A DNA stretch of 64,000 bases from Morinoia aosen (lineage: Eukaryota > Arthropoda > Malacostraca > Amphipoda > Talitridae), in contig CM059559.1 in the NCBI GenBank assembly GCA_030386875.1, positions 63,812,392 to 63,876,391 of the forward strand, read 5' to 3'. Below, piece by piece: positions 22,626 through 33,184 of the stretch (position 1 is the stretch's first letter; every line of letters starts with the position of its first letter). The position numbers and the translations under genes were made by a program. The notes below the pieces were generated by a model that saw only the letters and a program-made list of their open reading frames with translations, searched no databases and was not told the DNA's origin.

Positions 22626-24977
22626 CGGCGGCAGAAGTTAGGTGAAGTAGATATGCGTCGGGACACTATCACCGTTTATTACTTTTACCCCATGAATTGA
22701 CTTAGCTAAAAATTCTTGACCAAGCATGATTATGATGAATTTTAGAGCACCACCCCGTGTAATAGACAATTGATCTTTCTAATTTTTGATTGGTTTTCTA
22801 CTTAATTGATCCAATATGATTTTATTAGTAAAATAAGTGCAGAAAGGATATTACTTTTTTATCGAAAGTTCGCAGAGCTTGGTGGTCCTGGGTGTTCTTT
22901 GATGACACTACTCCCACCTTGATGCCCGATATTTGCTTGATTAACTGGAATACATTACGATATATCGCCATTGATTTTACAACAAACTTCAAGTGTTGAT
23001 GAATCCGTTTTACTTATTTTTTGCAAACATTGATGACGCAGTGTTATTTCCCTTTTTTAATATTTGTTTGATTCGTTGCCACACTTGATGAATTTTCTAC
23101 CGTAGATGGCTTAAAGCCTGTATAAATAACAAATAATTAGTAATATCACCACACAAAATTTGAATAAAATTACCTTCAGTGCCCGAGCTATGATTTACTG
23201 AGGACTTTTTTTTCTTTTTCACGGGCAGTCATTACTTTTGAGACAGTACCTCTTTTGACAGTACCTCCTCAAGCATTCGAACAGTTTCTGTAACTCTAGC
23301 ACCTGCCATACGAGCACCAACAATAATTTTGGCCTCTAAAGTCAGAGAGGACTGCTATTTTTATAAGGTTATAACCAAATTTTTCTTTTTGATATTTGTA
23401 AAATACAGCTGATTTAAATAAAATATCAAATAGCTACAATAATACACAATAGCTCAATAAAAAAGGTTAAGTTGTTATTGCTTACAGCCTGTTCAAAGAT
23501 TTCGATTCCGAAATGTCAGGTGTTTTCACTATTTTGTTCAACTCTTGTTCTGACGAAGTAGCATGAATAGATTATTGAACAGATAGATAGCTTGAATAAC
23601 CATTTTTATTTAAATGTATTAGTTTACTTGATGAAGTAATTTGCACCACAGAATTACGCTTTTCCTGACTATTTTTTTGACCTTATTAGCATCCAGATAG
23701 GGATTATGGTGTAGAAATTTTCAACTACTCCAGTAATTAGAGTGAACAATCATCTATCATTTCTGATAGATCTTATTAGTAAATACATATTGCAACTGTT
23801 TTCTCTTACAATTCTTAAAATTTCTTGAACATCATAATTTTCCACAGCATCGCACTTTTCTAAGTAACTTTCTTTTTGCATGCTTAAGTTGGTTATGGAA
23901 TTTTCTTGTATTAAACAATCTTCACCTTTCATTATCGAGAATAGCATTATTTGACTCTTTAAATGTCAAATTTAAAAGTGTCACATAATAAAAATTGTTT
24001 TCTTGTTTCATTTGCTGCAGTATTTCCGGCAAATATTTTATGGTGATGGCGGGATTACAGAATGAGGCATAAATTAATTAATATCTAAAATGATTTGTGA
24101 TTATAAAAATTTTACGTGCTTGGTGTGAATCATACGTATTATGTATTTGGTCGAGTTGACTTGACCAGAGTTTCAGAATAATAGTTGACTACTTCTTAAG
24201 CTCACTCACTGAGCTCATGAAATAAACATTTGTGATTAACAAACAATTTGCAACTGAAAGAAGTCTTCAAAAAACACGAAATGCGTTTCAACATGGTTAC
24301 ATGAATTACTTTTACCCATCAAATTGACACTCCTGAAAAATGTGGAGTGGTACAAATAATATAACTACGGAAGATTTGTTTAAAATTCACGGCTTTAAGG
24401 AAATGAGTTTATATTATGGTTGCCATCTCAGCTCTTAAGTTTAAATTCATCATATGCTTTCATCAGCTGGCAGCTTCAGAATTCACCTTCTTAGTTTAAT
24501 TTTAGGCTTAAAGTGCATCTTTTTCATTTGTTTTGTCACTTAGTCACTTGCCAAAATTTTTACTAGTAGAAGAATCGCCAATCTCTGTCTTTGTACTTTG
24601 TATTATATTATTTTTATGAAAGATTTAATTATTATAGTGGAAATAACTGGGTGCATACCCTCGGGTACCACCTTGTACTCGTACATTGTGTGAGAAACAA
24701 ATGAGATACATCGTGTGAAGTACCACAGTGAGAGAAATTTAAATATAGCTCTAGCATGTAAAGAAATTACACGCGTGCGAAAAAATTTAATAGGTGCCCG
24801 TTCAGTTCGAACGATTTGTCATTTTTATTCATTTAGCTTCATTTCAAACAAGAAGTTTTCGATGTATGAGCGTTTTGATTATATTTTTTATCTCATTATG
24901 CATACCAAATTATGTTAGAACACACCATTATTCACAAATAGATTTATAATACCCTTTCTTACTGCAGAGAGGTTGGA
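22626..24977. other. Intergenic stretch
   Basis: AT-rich, no supported gene, repeat or RNA. Frames of 65-67 codons (23750-23947 minus, 24715-24918 plus) have no recognisable motif. Confidence 0.55.
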
Positions 24978-25448
24978 GTGTTGCTGATGTACTACAGAAC
25001 ATTTCCTTCAGAAACCATCTCTGAGTACCCACTTACGAGGTTGAATGTTTGCCCACGTCTGAAGAGTGCTAAACATACATCACACGATGACGTAAAAATG
25101 CCGTTATTTGTCGTTATCATCAGGAGACCAGAGATGTATTCTATGAGCACGGGTGGCAGGCGGGAAACAGATGTAGAGCGGGAAGGTGTGCACATTCGGA
25201 CTGACCGACAGCTCGCAGGGAGTGGGTGCCATCGCTGGCTGTGGCAGGCGCTGGAGGGCAGCTTTAATAAGAGTGCTTCCACCAGCCAGCTCCTTCTGTC
25301 CTCCACAGCCCAACTCATGCAAAGAATCCAGCGGCTAAAGGCCCAGCTTAACAACTTTAAGTCCTCAGGTCCGGACGAAATTCCACGCTCCTCCCTGTGG
25401 TGCAAGAATTACAATTGGCTTTCTTTGATAATTTTCTCAGAGTGTTAG
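24978..25448 (+). other. Unrecognised 156-codon frame over a GC-rich island
   Basis: Bases 25125-25390 are clearly richer in GC than the flanks and open on both strands (156 codons plus, 137 codons minus at 24992-25405). The plus frame contains a Leu/Gln-rich part, STAQLMQRIQRLKAQLNNFK, that could form a short coiled coil. A possible acceptor (TTTGTCGTTATCATCAG) precedes the island at 25125. I recognise no family, and the strand is undecided. It could be a host exon, a processed pseudogene fragment or an unknown repeat. Confidence 0.2.
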
Positions 25449-25684
25449 GAAAACCTTGATAGTAATGTCTACGATTCAACAAGGACTAACAAAACATTTA
25501 AATCATTAAAAGCACAGAGATGAGAATTCGGTTTATGATATCATTTTAGTGCATAAATTCGTGCAACCCTGCTTGGGCTGCTTGATGAATCGTTCGCTAG
25601 TTACTGATGATACATATTCGTTTCGAGACGTTAGAGTCATGGGTTTAGATTGTAGTATTTCAATCCGAACATCATACTTGAGTG

Positions 25685-25985
25685 CGCCTACATGAGTGGG
25701 ACGGCTGGCGTCCGCAGCACAGGACTATGGAGCAATCTCGTTCTGGGGCGCAGCGTTCCGACTTCCGTCAAGGGCTTCATGCTGCTGCCTGAGGCGACCA
25801 CCGGCCAACTTCGCAATGAAAGATCAGAGATGTCGCTGCTGTGGTACCTGAAAAAGTCCTGCCCTCGTAGCAACGGGCTGCGAAATAGTCCGTGTACAGC
25901 AGGGGTAGTGCAGCATGCCCTGCGATGCTGCGGTGAGGGATTTGCTTGTGCCACAGCTCCTCCTCTACCTGCATTCCATAATCTT
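25685..25985. other. Second GC-rich island, open on both strands
   Basis: About 300 bp of higher GC with open frames of 107 codons (plus, 25692-26015) and 87-88 codons (minus). No motif recognised. It lies about 300 bp after the first island, so the two may be parts of one unit, but no splice pattern joins them convincingly. Confidence 0.2.
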
Positions 25986-27011
25986 CAATTAAAAAGTACA
26001 CAATTATGGGCGTAGAATGTAGCTTTAAAGATTCTTTCACACCCGCAAGATGGCACCTCAGTGTGGAAGTATGATTTATGCGTGCTGGATCTCCATTGAA
26101 CGGAATGAGTTTTTTTTTTGGTAAAATGTTTAAATGTACACATTCATTTAGTTTTTAGCATGTCATTATGACATATTTAAATATAAAAAATTTCTTGCTG
26201 GGGATACATTTTATGCTGAATACATGCTGGATAATCATTTTGACGTTTGTCAAAAACTGATTAGTTTCGTAATTTATTTTCAGCTGGATTATTCGTGCTA
26301 GTCATTCAGGGGCGGGTTTGAGTGAAGTGAAGCCTCTTTCATTTCCTAACGATATTTATTTTAAAAATCACTGTCTTTTTCGTTAAATAACGATAAATCT
26401 GAATTAGGTACTCTGCACGTATTCAAGAATGGTGCTTTACAGTTCACCTAAATTATTTAAAAACGTCCAAGTTTTCCATTGAGAAATTTTAGGACATGAT
26501 AATATACTTCGAATCAACATTTTAAACAGAAAACAATTTCAGGCTTCCATATGAGTATTTTCTTGTCAATCGAGGAAAGGGTTACCCCGGGTGTCAGGAA
26601 TGGGATCTGCACTATTTAAATTTGTAATTATATATAAAACCTTTTGTTCATTTCCAATGGTGTAAATCATATCTGAATTTAAGCGGCATCCAACATTAAT
26701 TTCTAAAGACTAATTATGTCTGATCGGAAGACAGTTAAGGAACAATGTAACAAATCATGTAGAAGAAAGCAACTCGTTTGCTTATATAACAGATGGGGAA
26801 TACAGTTTATTATTACATTTATATTAAAAATGAGTTCTAAAGTTAAATCGCTTCCTTATTCAGAGCATGTTCGCTGAAAATATACCTTTCATACGAAGAT
26901 CTGCGTGAGAAGGTTTGCGCTTGTTACGTAGGTGGTGTATATTACTTATACAACTTTTTTTCAGCATTGAAGATATGGATATAAGTAAAGATTTTGCTTT
27001 TTGCAAAGTCT
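25986..27011. other. Intergenic stretch
   Basis: No supported feature up to the left end of the Penelope-like pair. Confidence 0.5.
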
Positions 27012-28104
27012 AACAATGAATAAAAGAGCAAAGAAAATCGCTTTATTAGAAACCATATTTCTTTAAAAAAAACAATTCAATAAAAAGGAACGTTTCGACC
27101 AATTTTTGGTCATTTTCAACCATCTGAAAATTACAAAAACACCGCGTTATAACAAGTTCAATATACATACATCAGTGACATTATGACATTAAAGTATGAC
27201 ATTGAAAAAAAATTGGAAAAAAAGAGACAGACTACACTAATTGCAGAGGGAAGGCCAATTGCGTATTGTTCAGGGTAGGTTTATCTTTTAAAATGGACAC
27301 CGATTCTAAAATGCGAAGGGTAATTGTACCGGATGTAGAAGAAGCTATTTTAAAATCATCTAACCGAATTTGAAGGTCATAACTCTCTGCATGAGAGCGA
27401 ACAGCAGATTGGTGAGGGGAAGAGAGTAACTATTTAGTTCGAAAACTCCTGCCGGCATGCTCAGCCACACGAATATCCAGGGCTCGAATGGTCGAACCCA
27501 CGTATTCAGACGCACACCGTGCGCAACAATATCTATAAATGACGGAGGAGAGCATGCCTTTAGGTAGTTTGTCCTTGTAATTGAAATGAGACCCTATTTT
27601 ATATGCATTGACCAATACGATTTTGAAGTCGACATGTGAAAAGTATTTAGAGAGCAACAAGTAGAGATCTTTTTTGAGCTTTTCGGACTGCTCGCCAAAG
27701 AACGGAAATGAAAAATAAAATTGCTTCTTGCGAGCAGTAGGTAATGGTACGCGGGAATAAAATTTATGATTTAAAAAATTCTTGATACATGAAATTACTA
27801 GTCCTGAAGGGAAACCATTTTGACTAAAAAACAATTTCAAAAACTCAAATTCGCTATGAATGATATGAAATGAAGAGCAGACACTGTAGGCCCTAGAGAG
27901 TAATGTTTTGACACTGTTAATTTCAAATATAAATGGACAGAAACTAAAGAAACTTATTCCTAGGCCAGTGAATGTTTGCTTTCGATAAACCGAGCTTTGA
28001 AAACTGCCATCTTTACGGGTAATTTTACTATCCAAAAATGAAAGAGAATTGTGCTTCTCCGTTTCCATAGTAAACTTAATATTTGGGGGTGGAGAGTTCA
28101 GATA
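27012..28104 (-). mobile_element. Penelope-like element, left copy (minus strand), 5'-truncated
   Basis: Inverted copy of 28160-29252, with only scattered differences. The distal end (AACAATGAATAAAAGAGCAA) and a terminal block with GGAACGTTTCGACC are shared with the right copy. Read on the minus strand it encodes the distal part of a Penelope RT and the GIY-YIG endonuclease. It lacks the RT N-terminus and the YIDD box. It abuts the right copy head to head with a single-copy spacer of about 55 bp. Confidence 0.9.
27089..27119 (-). ncRNA. Hammerhead-ribozyme-like motif, left Penelope copy
   Basis: Minus-strand twin of the motif at 29147-29177 with the same hairpin, the same GAAAC strand and the same departures from the hammerhead core. 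Confidence 0.45.
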
Positions 28105-28107
28105 CAT
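27430..28107 (-). pseudogene. Penelope RT C-terminus plus GIY-YIG endonuclease, broken by a nonsense codon
   Basis: A 225-codon frame that begins within the RT after motif C (NIKFTMETEKHNSLSFLDSK) and runs through the thumb and linker into SEYVGSTIRALDIRVAEHAG, the GIY-YIG endonuclease core found in Penelope-like elements. It stops at FRTK with TAG where the right copy has CAG (Gln). Downstream the same frame stays open to about 27240 and still carries the RILES motif with the expected catalytic Glu, so the break is one base change. The copy keeps His in AEHAG where the right copy has Arg. Confidence 0.85.
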
Positions 28108-29062
28108 AGACGATACTTTCTTACTGTTTAAAAATCACATGCATTGTAATTTATTTTTGGCGTATCTGAACTCTCAACACCCCAATATTAAGTTTACTAT
28201 GGAAACGGAGAAGCACAATTCTCTCTCATTTTTGGATAGTAAAATTACCCGTAAAGATGGCAGTTTTCAAAGCTCGGTTTATCTAAAGCAAACATTCACT
28301 GGCCTAGGAATAAGTTTCTTTAGTTTCTGTCCATTTATATTTAAAATTAACAGAGTCAAAACATTACTCTCTAGGGCCTACAGTGTCTGCTCTTCATTTC
28401 ATATCATTCATAGCGAATTTGAGTTTTTGAAATTGTTTTTTAGCCAAAATGGTTTCCCTTCAGGACTAGTAATTTCATGTATCAAGAATTTTTTAAATCA
28501 TAAATTTTATTCCCGCGTACCATTACCTACTGCTCGCAAGAAACAATTTTATTTTTCATTTCCGTTCTTTGGCGAGCAGTCCGAAAAGCTCAAAAAAGAT
28601 CTCTACTTGTTGCTCTCTAAATACTTTTCACATGTCGACTTCAAAATCGTATTGGTCAATGCATACAAAATAGGGTCTCATTTCAATTACAAGGACAAAC
28701 TACCTAAAGGCATGCTCTCCTCCGTCATTTATAGATATTGTTGCGCACGGTGTACGTCTGAATACGTGGGTTCGACCATTCGAGCCCTGGATATTCGTGT
28801 GGCTGAGCGTGCCGGCAAGAGTTTTCGAACTAAACAGTTACTCTCTTCCCCTCACCAATCTGCTGTTCGCTCTCATACAGAGAGTTATGACCTTCAAATT
28901 CGGTTAGATGATTTTAAAATAGTTTCTTCTACATCCGGTACAATTAACCTTCGCATTTTAGAATCGCTGTTCATTTTAAAAGATAAATCTACCCTGAACA
29001 ATACGCAATCGGCCTTCCCTCTGCAATTAGTGAAGTCTGTCTCTTGTTTTCCTTTTTTTTAA
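28049..29062 (+). pseudogene. Penelope-like RT (from YIDD box) and GIY-YIG endonuclease, right copy
   Basis: The open frame is 337 codons. About the first 16 are antisense sequence of the left copy. True element protein starts near FRYIDDTFLLFK, which is RT motif C (YIDD), followed by SFLDSKITRKDG, the thumb, and a GIY-YIG domain at about residues 235-300 (SEYVGSTIRALDIRVAERAG, then RILESLFI with the catalytic Glu). The family normally has several hundred further residues upstream, including RT motifs A and B, so this copy is 5'-truncated and cannot make active enzyme. The remainder is intact. In Penelope-like elements the RT and endonuclease together prime insertion. Confidence 0.9.
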
Positions 29063-29252
29063 ATGGCATATTTTAATGTCATAATGTCACTGATGTATGT
29101 ATATTGAACTTGTTATAACGCGGTGTTTTTGTATTTTTTCAGATGGTTGAAAATGACCAAAAATTGGTCGAAACGTTCCTTTTTATTAATTTTTTTTAAA
29201 GAAATATGATTTCTATTAAAGCGATTTTCATTGCTCTTTTATTCATTGTTTT
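28105..29252 (+). mobile_element. Penelope-like element, right copy (plus strand), 5'-truncated
   Basis: Includes the coding part plus about 190 bp of 3' terminal region (AACGCGGTGTTTTTGTA, hammerhead-like block, then AAAGCGATTTTCATTGCTCT). The pair forms an inverted repeat of nearly 1.1 kb per arm. The junction contains TTCAGATAC at 28096-28104 and its complement GTATCTGAA at 28160-28168, so a 9-base inverted microhomology lies where the arms meet. Confidence 0.9.
29147..29177 (+). ncRNA. Hammerhead-ribozyme-like motif in the Penelope 3' region
   Basis: The sequence has a hairpin (GACC-loop-GGTC) followed at once by GAAAC, as in the type of hammerhead core known from terminal repeats of Penelope-like elements. 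The 5' core strand, however, reads TTGAAAA rather than CTGANGA, so two normally essential bases differ and self-cleavage is doubtful. The reverse complement at 27089-27119 is identical, which suggests the changes predate the duplication or are typical of this family. Confidence 0.45.
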
Positions 29253-30569
29253 TTTCAGCAATTATGTTTAGGTACATTGTAGCCAACGTTTTTGCTAACC
29301 CTTATATAACCAGCGTACACGCGCTCACAACAATAACAGCAACTGTTACCTGATCTGGAAACATGAGTTCTCAACGAGTGCCATAACTCGGCGTTTATTC
29401 ATTCGATCCGTTTCACCTAGTAAGTTCAGAGTGGCTCATCAACAAACGTTATCATCAACTCTAGCACAGCAGAACTGTGTGTGAAAGCGATCAGTTGTTC
29501 GTTTTTGAGCACTTCATACGATGTGAATGAGTCTCATAGCCCAAAATTTAATTTTACTAACGCCCGTGCATTATCTAATCCTGGCTGTAACACATCTCAG
29601 AACGCAAGCTGGGATTATGACGAAAAAATTTCAATGCAGAGCAGTACAAACAAAACTGGTACTTCTTTTAATGCGTTCTTGCACCCGTTAAATATTACCA
29701 GTTTAAAAATTATTCATGACCTAACTCATAATCGTTCCTTAATTAACGAAAGCATTTTACTATAAAACAATCAAACAATGTGCGTATCCAGTACACTCAT
29801 CGGTTATTTTCTCTGTGTCAAATATCCGAATCCCCACCGGACAGCTTTTTGCTTCAAATTCTTTTATAAGTTCTCATACCCTTATACCTCAGGTAACAGC
29901 AAGTATTTCACCTAATGTCGACTCATGTTATCGAGAACCTTATAATACACAGCTGCTATTAGACAATATCCTAACTACAATCAGAAGGAAGGGCATCGAT
30001 CGCACGTGTTGCATTTGAACTGTTCCTTCTGGGAGTCTTGATGATCTTCACAAAACTATTATTCGTTTGATTATATGAAAATTACATAATCATTGTTCGA
30101 TGTCTCTACTCCTTCCCCACAGGCTAGAACTCAAATCGAAAACCATATATTGACTACACACAAAGTTTCTCGCATTTATATTGCTAACGTTGTAGTGCTC
30201 AACAATTCTACAGAGCGTTGAATTTGTGTAAAAACTCAGGCTTGATCTTCATTCAACTTCAAACATACACTGAAACTTATAATGATGACGCACTCAACAA
30301 CTCTCCATGATCTCGCTCCCAGGAAGAAAATTATTTTTTTCCTGAACAATTCACAACGAAATTTACACTGCAAGTTTGCAGTATCACATTATAAAAATTT
30401 CAACAAATGCCCTAAGCCACGCAAAATTGTCGCTTGAGTTTTACCCAGTCAAACGAAAAGTGTGCGAAATGAAACAAATACTCTCACCTTTAGCTTTGAA
30501 AAATAACATTTGCTAAAGTACGATAATGCACAAGTGAGCCCAAACTCTTCCAAACCGTGAGCAACATCA
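29253..30569. other. Intergenic stretch with two unrecognised open frames
   Basis: Plus-strand frames of 94 codons (29481-29765, Asn/Ser-rich) and 67 codons (29815-30018) lie close together but in different frames. The second is preceded by a pyrimidine-rich stretch (TTATTTTCTCTGTG). I see no known domain. They may be chance frames or remains of an exon. Confidence 0.3.
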
Positions 30570-31605
30570 AACAGACCTTTAGGGAACCTACTACCTTGCA
30601 CTTTACCTCATTTTCAAATTTCACTGTACACATTTCTATTGCACTTAGGGAAACGAAAATGCATATGTAAAATTCTATTCCGAACACATTTTCTTCAATA
30701 AAAATTTAGAATTTCCGCAATGAAAAAAAGTTATTGCGCGAACATAAAGAAAAATATATATACTTGCGCAAAACTTTTCTCACTCCACGATTTTCAACGT
30801 AGGAGCGTAATTTTGGTCTCATTCGACGCGGAAGGACTGCAGGTCCCTCGTTACGACGGATGTTTTTTTGAATTTCGAATTAGAAAATAAATTTATTGTT
30901 ACATTTGTTCGAAAAATGTCTTTCCAAGAAAAATCCTAGATTACTTTTTCTAATCTTAGATTGCAACTTTCTATTGCAACTAGGTGAACGAAAATGAATA
31001 CAGATATGTAAAATTGAATTATGAACAAGTTTCACTTCATGAAAATTTTCCATTTTCGCAATAGAAAAAAGTAATTGAGCGAACATAAATATAGGTATTA
31101 ATTTGCGCAAAACTACACTCCTTCTACAATTTTCAGCGTAAAAGCGTGATTTGTGTATCATTCGGTGCGGTTCGACGGTAAAAACAGCGTAGCCAAGCGC
31201 AATTCTATTTCAACTTCAAATTAATTTATATTGTGAAGAAATTGCTTTTTTTGCACATGTTGGACATGTGAAACCATAATTTTTTCCAGTTCAAAATTCG
31301 AAAAAAAATTCGTTATAAGGTTCATACAGTCTTTTCGCGGTGAATGAGACCAAAATCACATTTCTACGTGGAAAATTGTAGAGTGAGGAAAGTTTTGCGC
31401 AGGTATACGTATTTTCTCATGTTCGCACAAAAACTTTTTTCTATGGCAAAACCGAAAAATTTTATAGATGAAAATGTGTTTAGAATTCAATTTTACATGT
31501 TTGTATTCATTTTCGTTAACCTAGTTGCAATGGAAATGTGAAAAAATACATTTTGTAAAATTTGGTAAATTAGGTAAAGTCCAGGGTAGTAGGACCTCTT
31601 AAGCA
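30570..31605. mobile_element. Foldback element with two direct copies and one inverted copy of a 200-bp unit
   Basis: The outer arms are inverted: GGAACCTACTACCTTGCACTTTACC near 30580 mirrors GGTAAAGTCCAGGGTAGTAGG near 31574. Inside, a unit with GAACATAAA, TTGCGCAAAACT and a CTC(A/C)-rich block occurs at 30637-30830, again in the same orientation at 30967-31170, and reversed at 31334-31545. No transposase frame. The 65-93-codon frames here are unit sequence read on either strand. Ends and target duplication are not resolved. Confidence 0.7.
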
Positions 31606-33184
31606 ACTCACCCACATACGACTTAAAAAGGAAGGTGAATAAAATTAAGACCTTCCACAACTCGACTTAGACCATTATAATGTAAATAAGAACAATACAT
31701 TAGGGTTACATTCAACGGGTACAAATAATGACTCTAACATACTCTCCTTTCAATCTCTGACTTTCCGGTGGATTCACACGAACAGAGAAATTGACAGAAA
31801 ATATTGAATTGTCTTGTAACTTCAATCACGATATAGTAAAACCCAATCAAGTGACTGTATTCAAAATAATTCTCACGAAGATCGAATAATTATGAGGCCC
31901 TGAGTGCTCGTTGAGCTTCTTAACTAAAATCAAAATCACGTGTTAGTATTATGGCACTCATTGCTCGTTGAGCCTCTTTCCAATAATTAAATTAACGTGC
32001 GAATCGCGTAAGGAGTCAATGTAATGGAAAACGACCCATGAACACATGTCTAGCCCTCGCATAGTCCCCGACCTTCTAAAAAACTCCCACCGAAAAATCT
32101 GCAGCGAACCCAATTGGTAAACGTGTTGCAAGCTCACCGGATAACTCATACGATCGCTCACGATAGAGCCTATATGTACCCTCACTTCAGCTGACGCAGT
32201 AACTAGCCACAGTGTATCACAACAAATTTCACAATGGACTTATCCATTTTAAAAATACATCAAGACATAGAGCACTATAAACAATGACCTATATGCAAAG
32301 TTCTTTGACGAGAACAGTGGAAACAGTCTAACGAGAACAGTGCGCTTGGAGACCTCATGCTCCAAACAATTTCTAATGTGATAAGAATGTAAGCATCACG
32401 TATAGCATCTCGAATGATATATTAATTTCACGAGAAAATCTTTCGGAAAAAAGTTACAGAAGCAAAAAAAAAAAACTTCCACGATGAACTGTTAAGTGCA
32501 AAACGAAATTCAAAAAACGTGGGAAATCTCCGAAGAAATATTTCATTAGGAAAACTCGGAAGGTGAAATTAGTTTTGTCAATGTCTTTGAAAACTTCAAA
32601 TGGTTTTAGCATCTTCTTCTCAAAAGTCGGTGAAGAAGTTTTCAATGAAGACCCTAAGCTCGGTCCAAACACACCTACAAGTGCAAATCAAAGCCACGTT
32701 TCATCCCCTAATGTGAAAAACGAATGGAAGCCAAGGTCACTTAGTAACATAAAGATACGAAAAAATTATACCCGCCAGACGACACAAAGTTGTCGATGGT
32801 ATTGACCTTCTATACACAAAAGACAGCTCCCCTGTAATAGCCCGCAGATAAATTTCTCGATCAGTATAAACTATACTTTATTTAAAGTTTGAACAAATCT
32901 AGTGATACCTCCTGTATAAAGAATTAAATTCCCGATCTGTCTGTCTCCTACCTGTTACAAAGAAATTGAAAGAAGTAGTAACAAAGCTGCTGTCGTTTCG
33001 AATGAATGAATGAATAATACCTACTTCATTGCAATCAATATGCAAATAGGAGGAGGCACCCCAATTCTCAAAAAGATTTACTTTACATCAAAGAGAAATG
33101 TACAATGATACAGAACAAGAAAATTTAATTTTCTAACAGATGCTTGCTCTCTTCTTAGCGTTCGACAGTATTGAACGTTAATTA
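31606..33184. other. Intergenic stretch
   Basis: A short direct repeat, CTCGTTGAGC(C/T)TCTT, occurs at about 31907 and 31962. A 75-codon minus frame (31958-32185) and an 80-codon plus frame (32563-32805) show no recognised domain. Nothing else supported. Confidence 0.5.
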
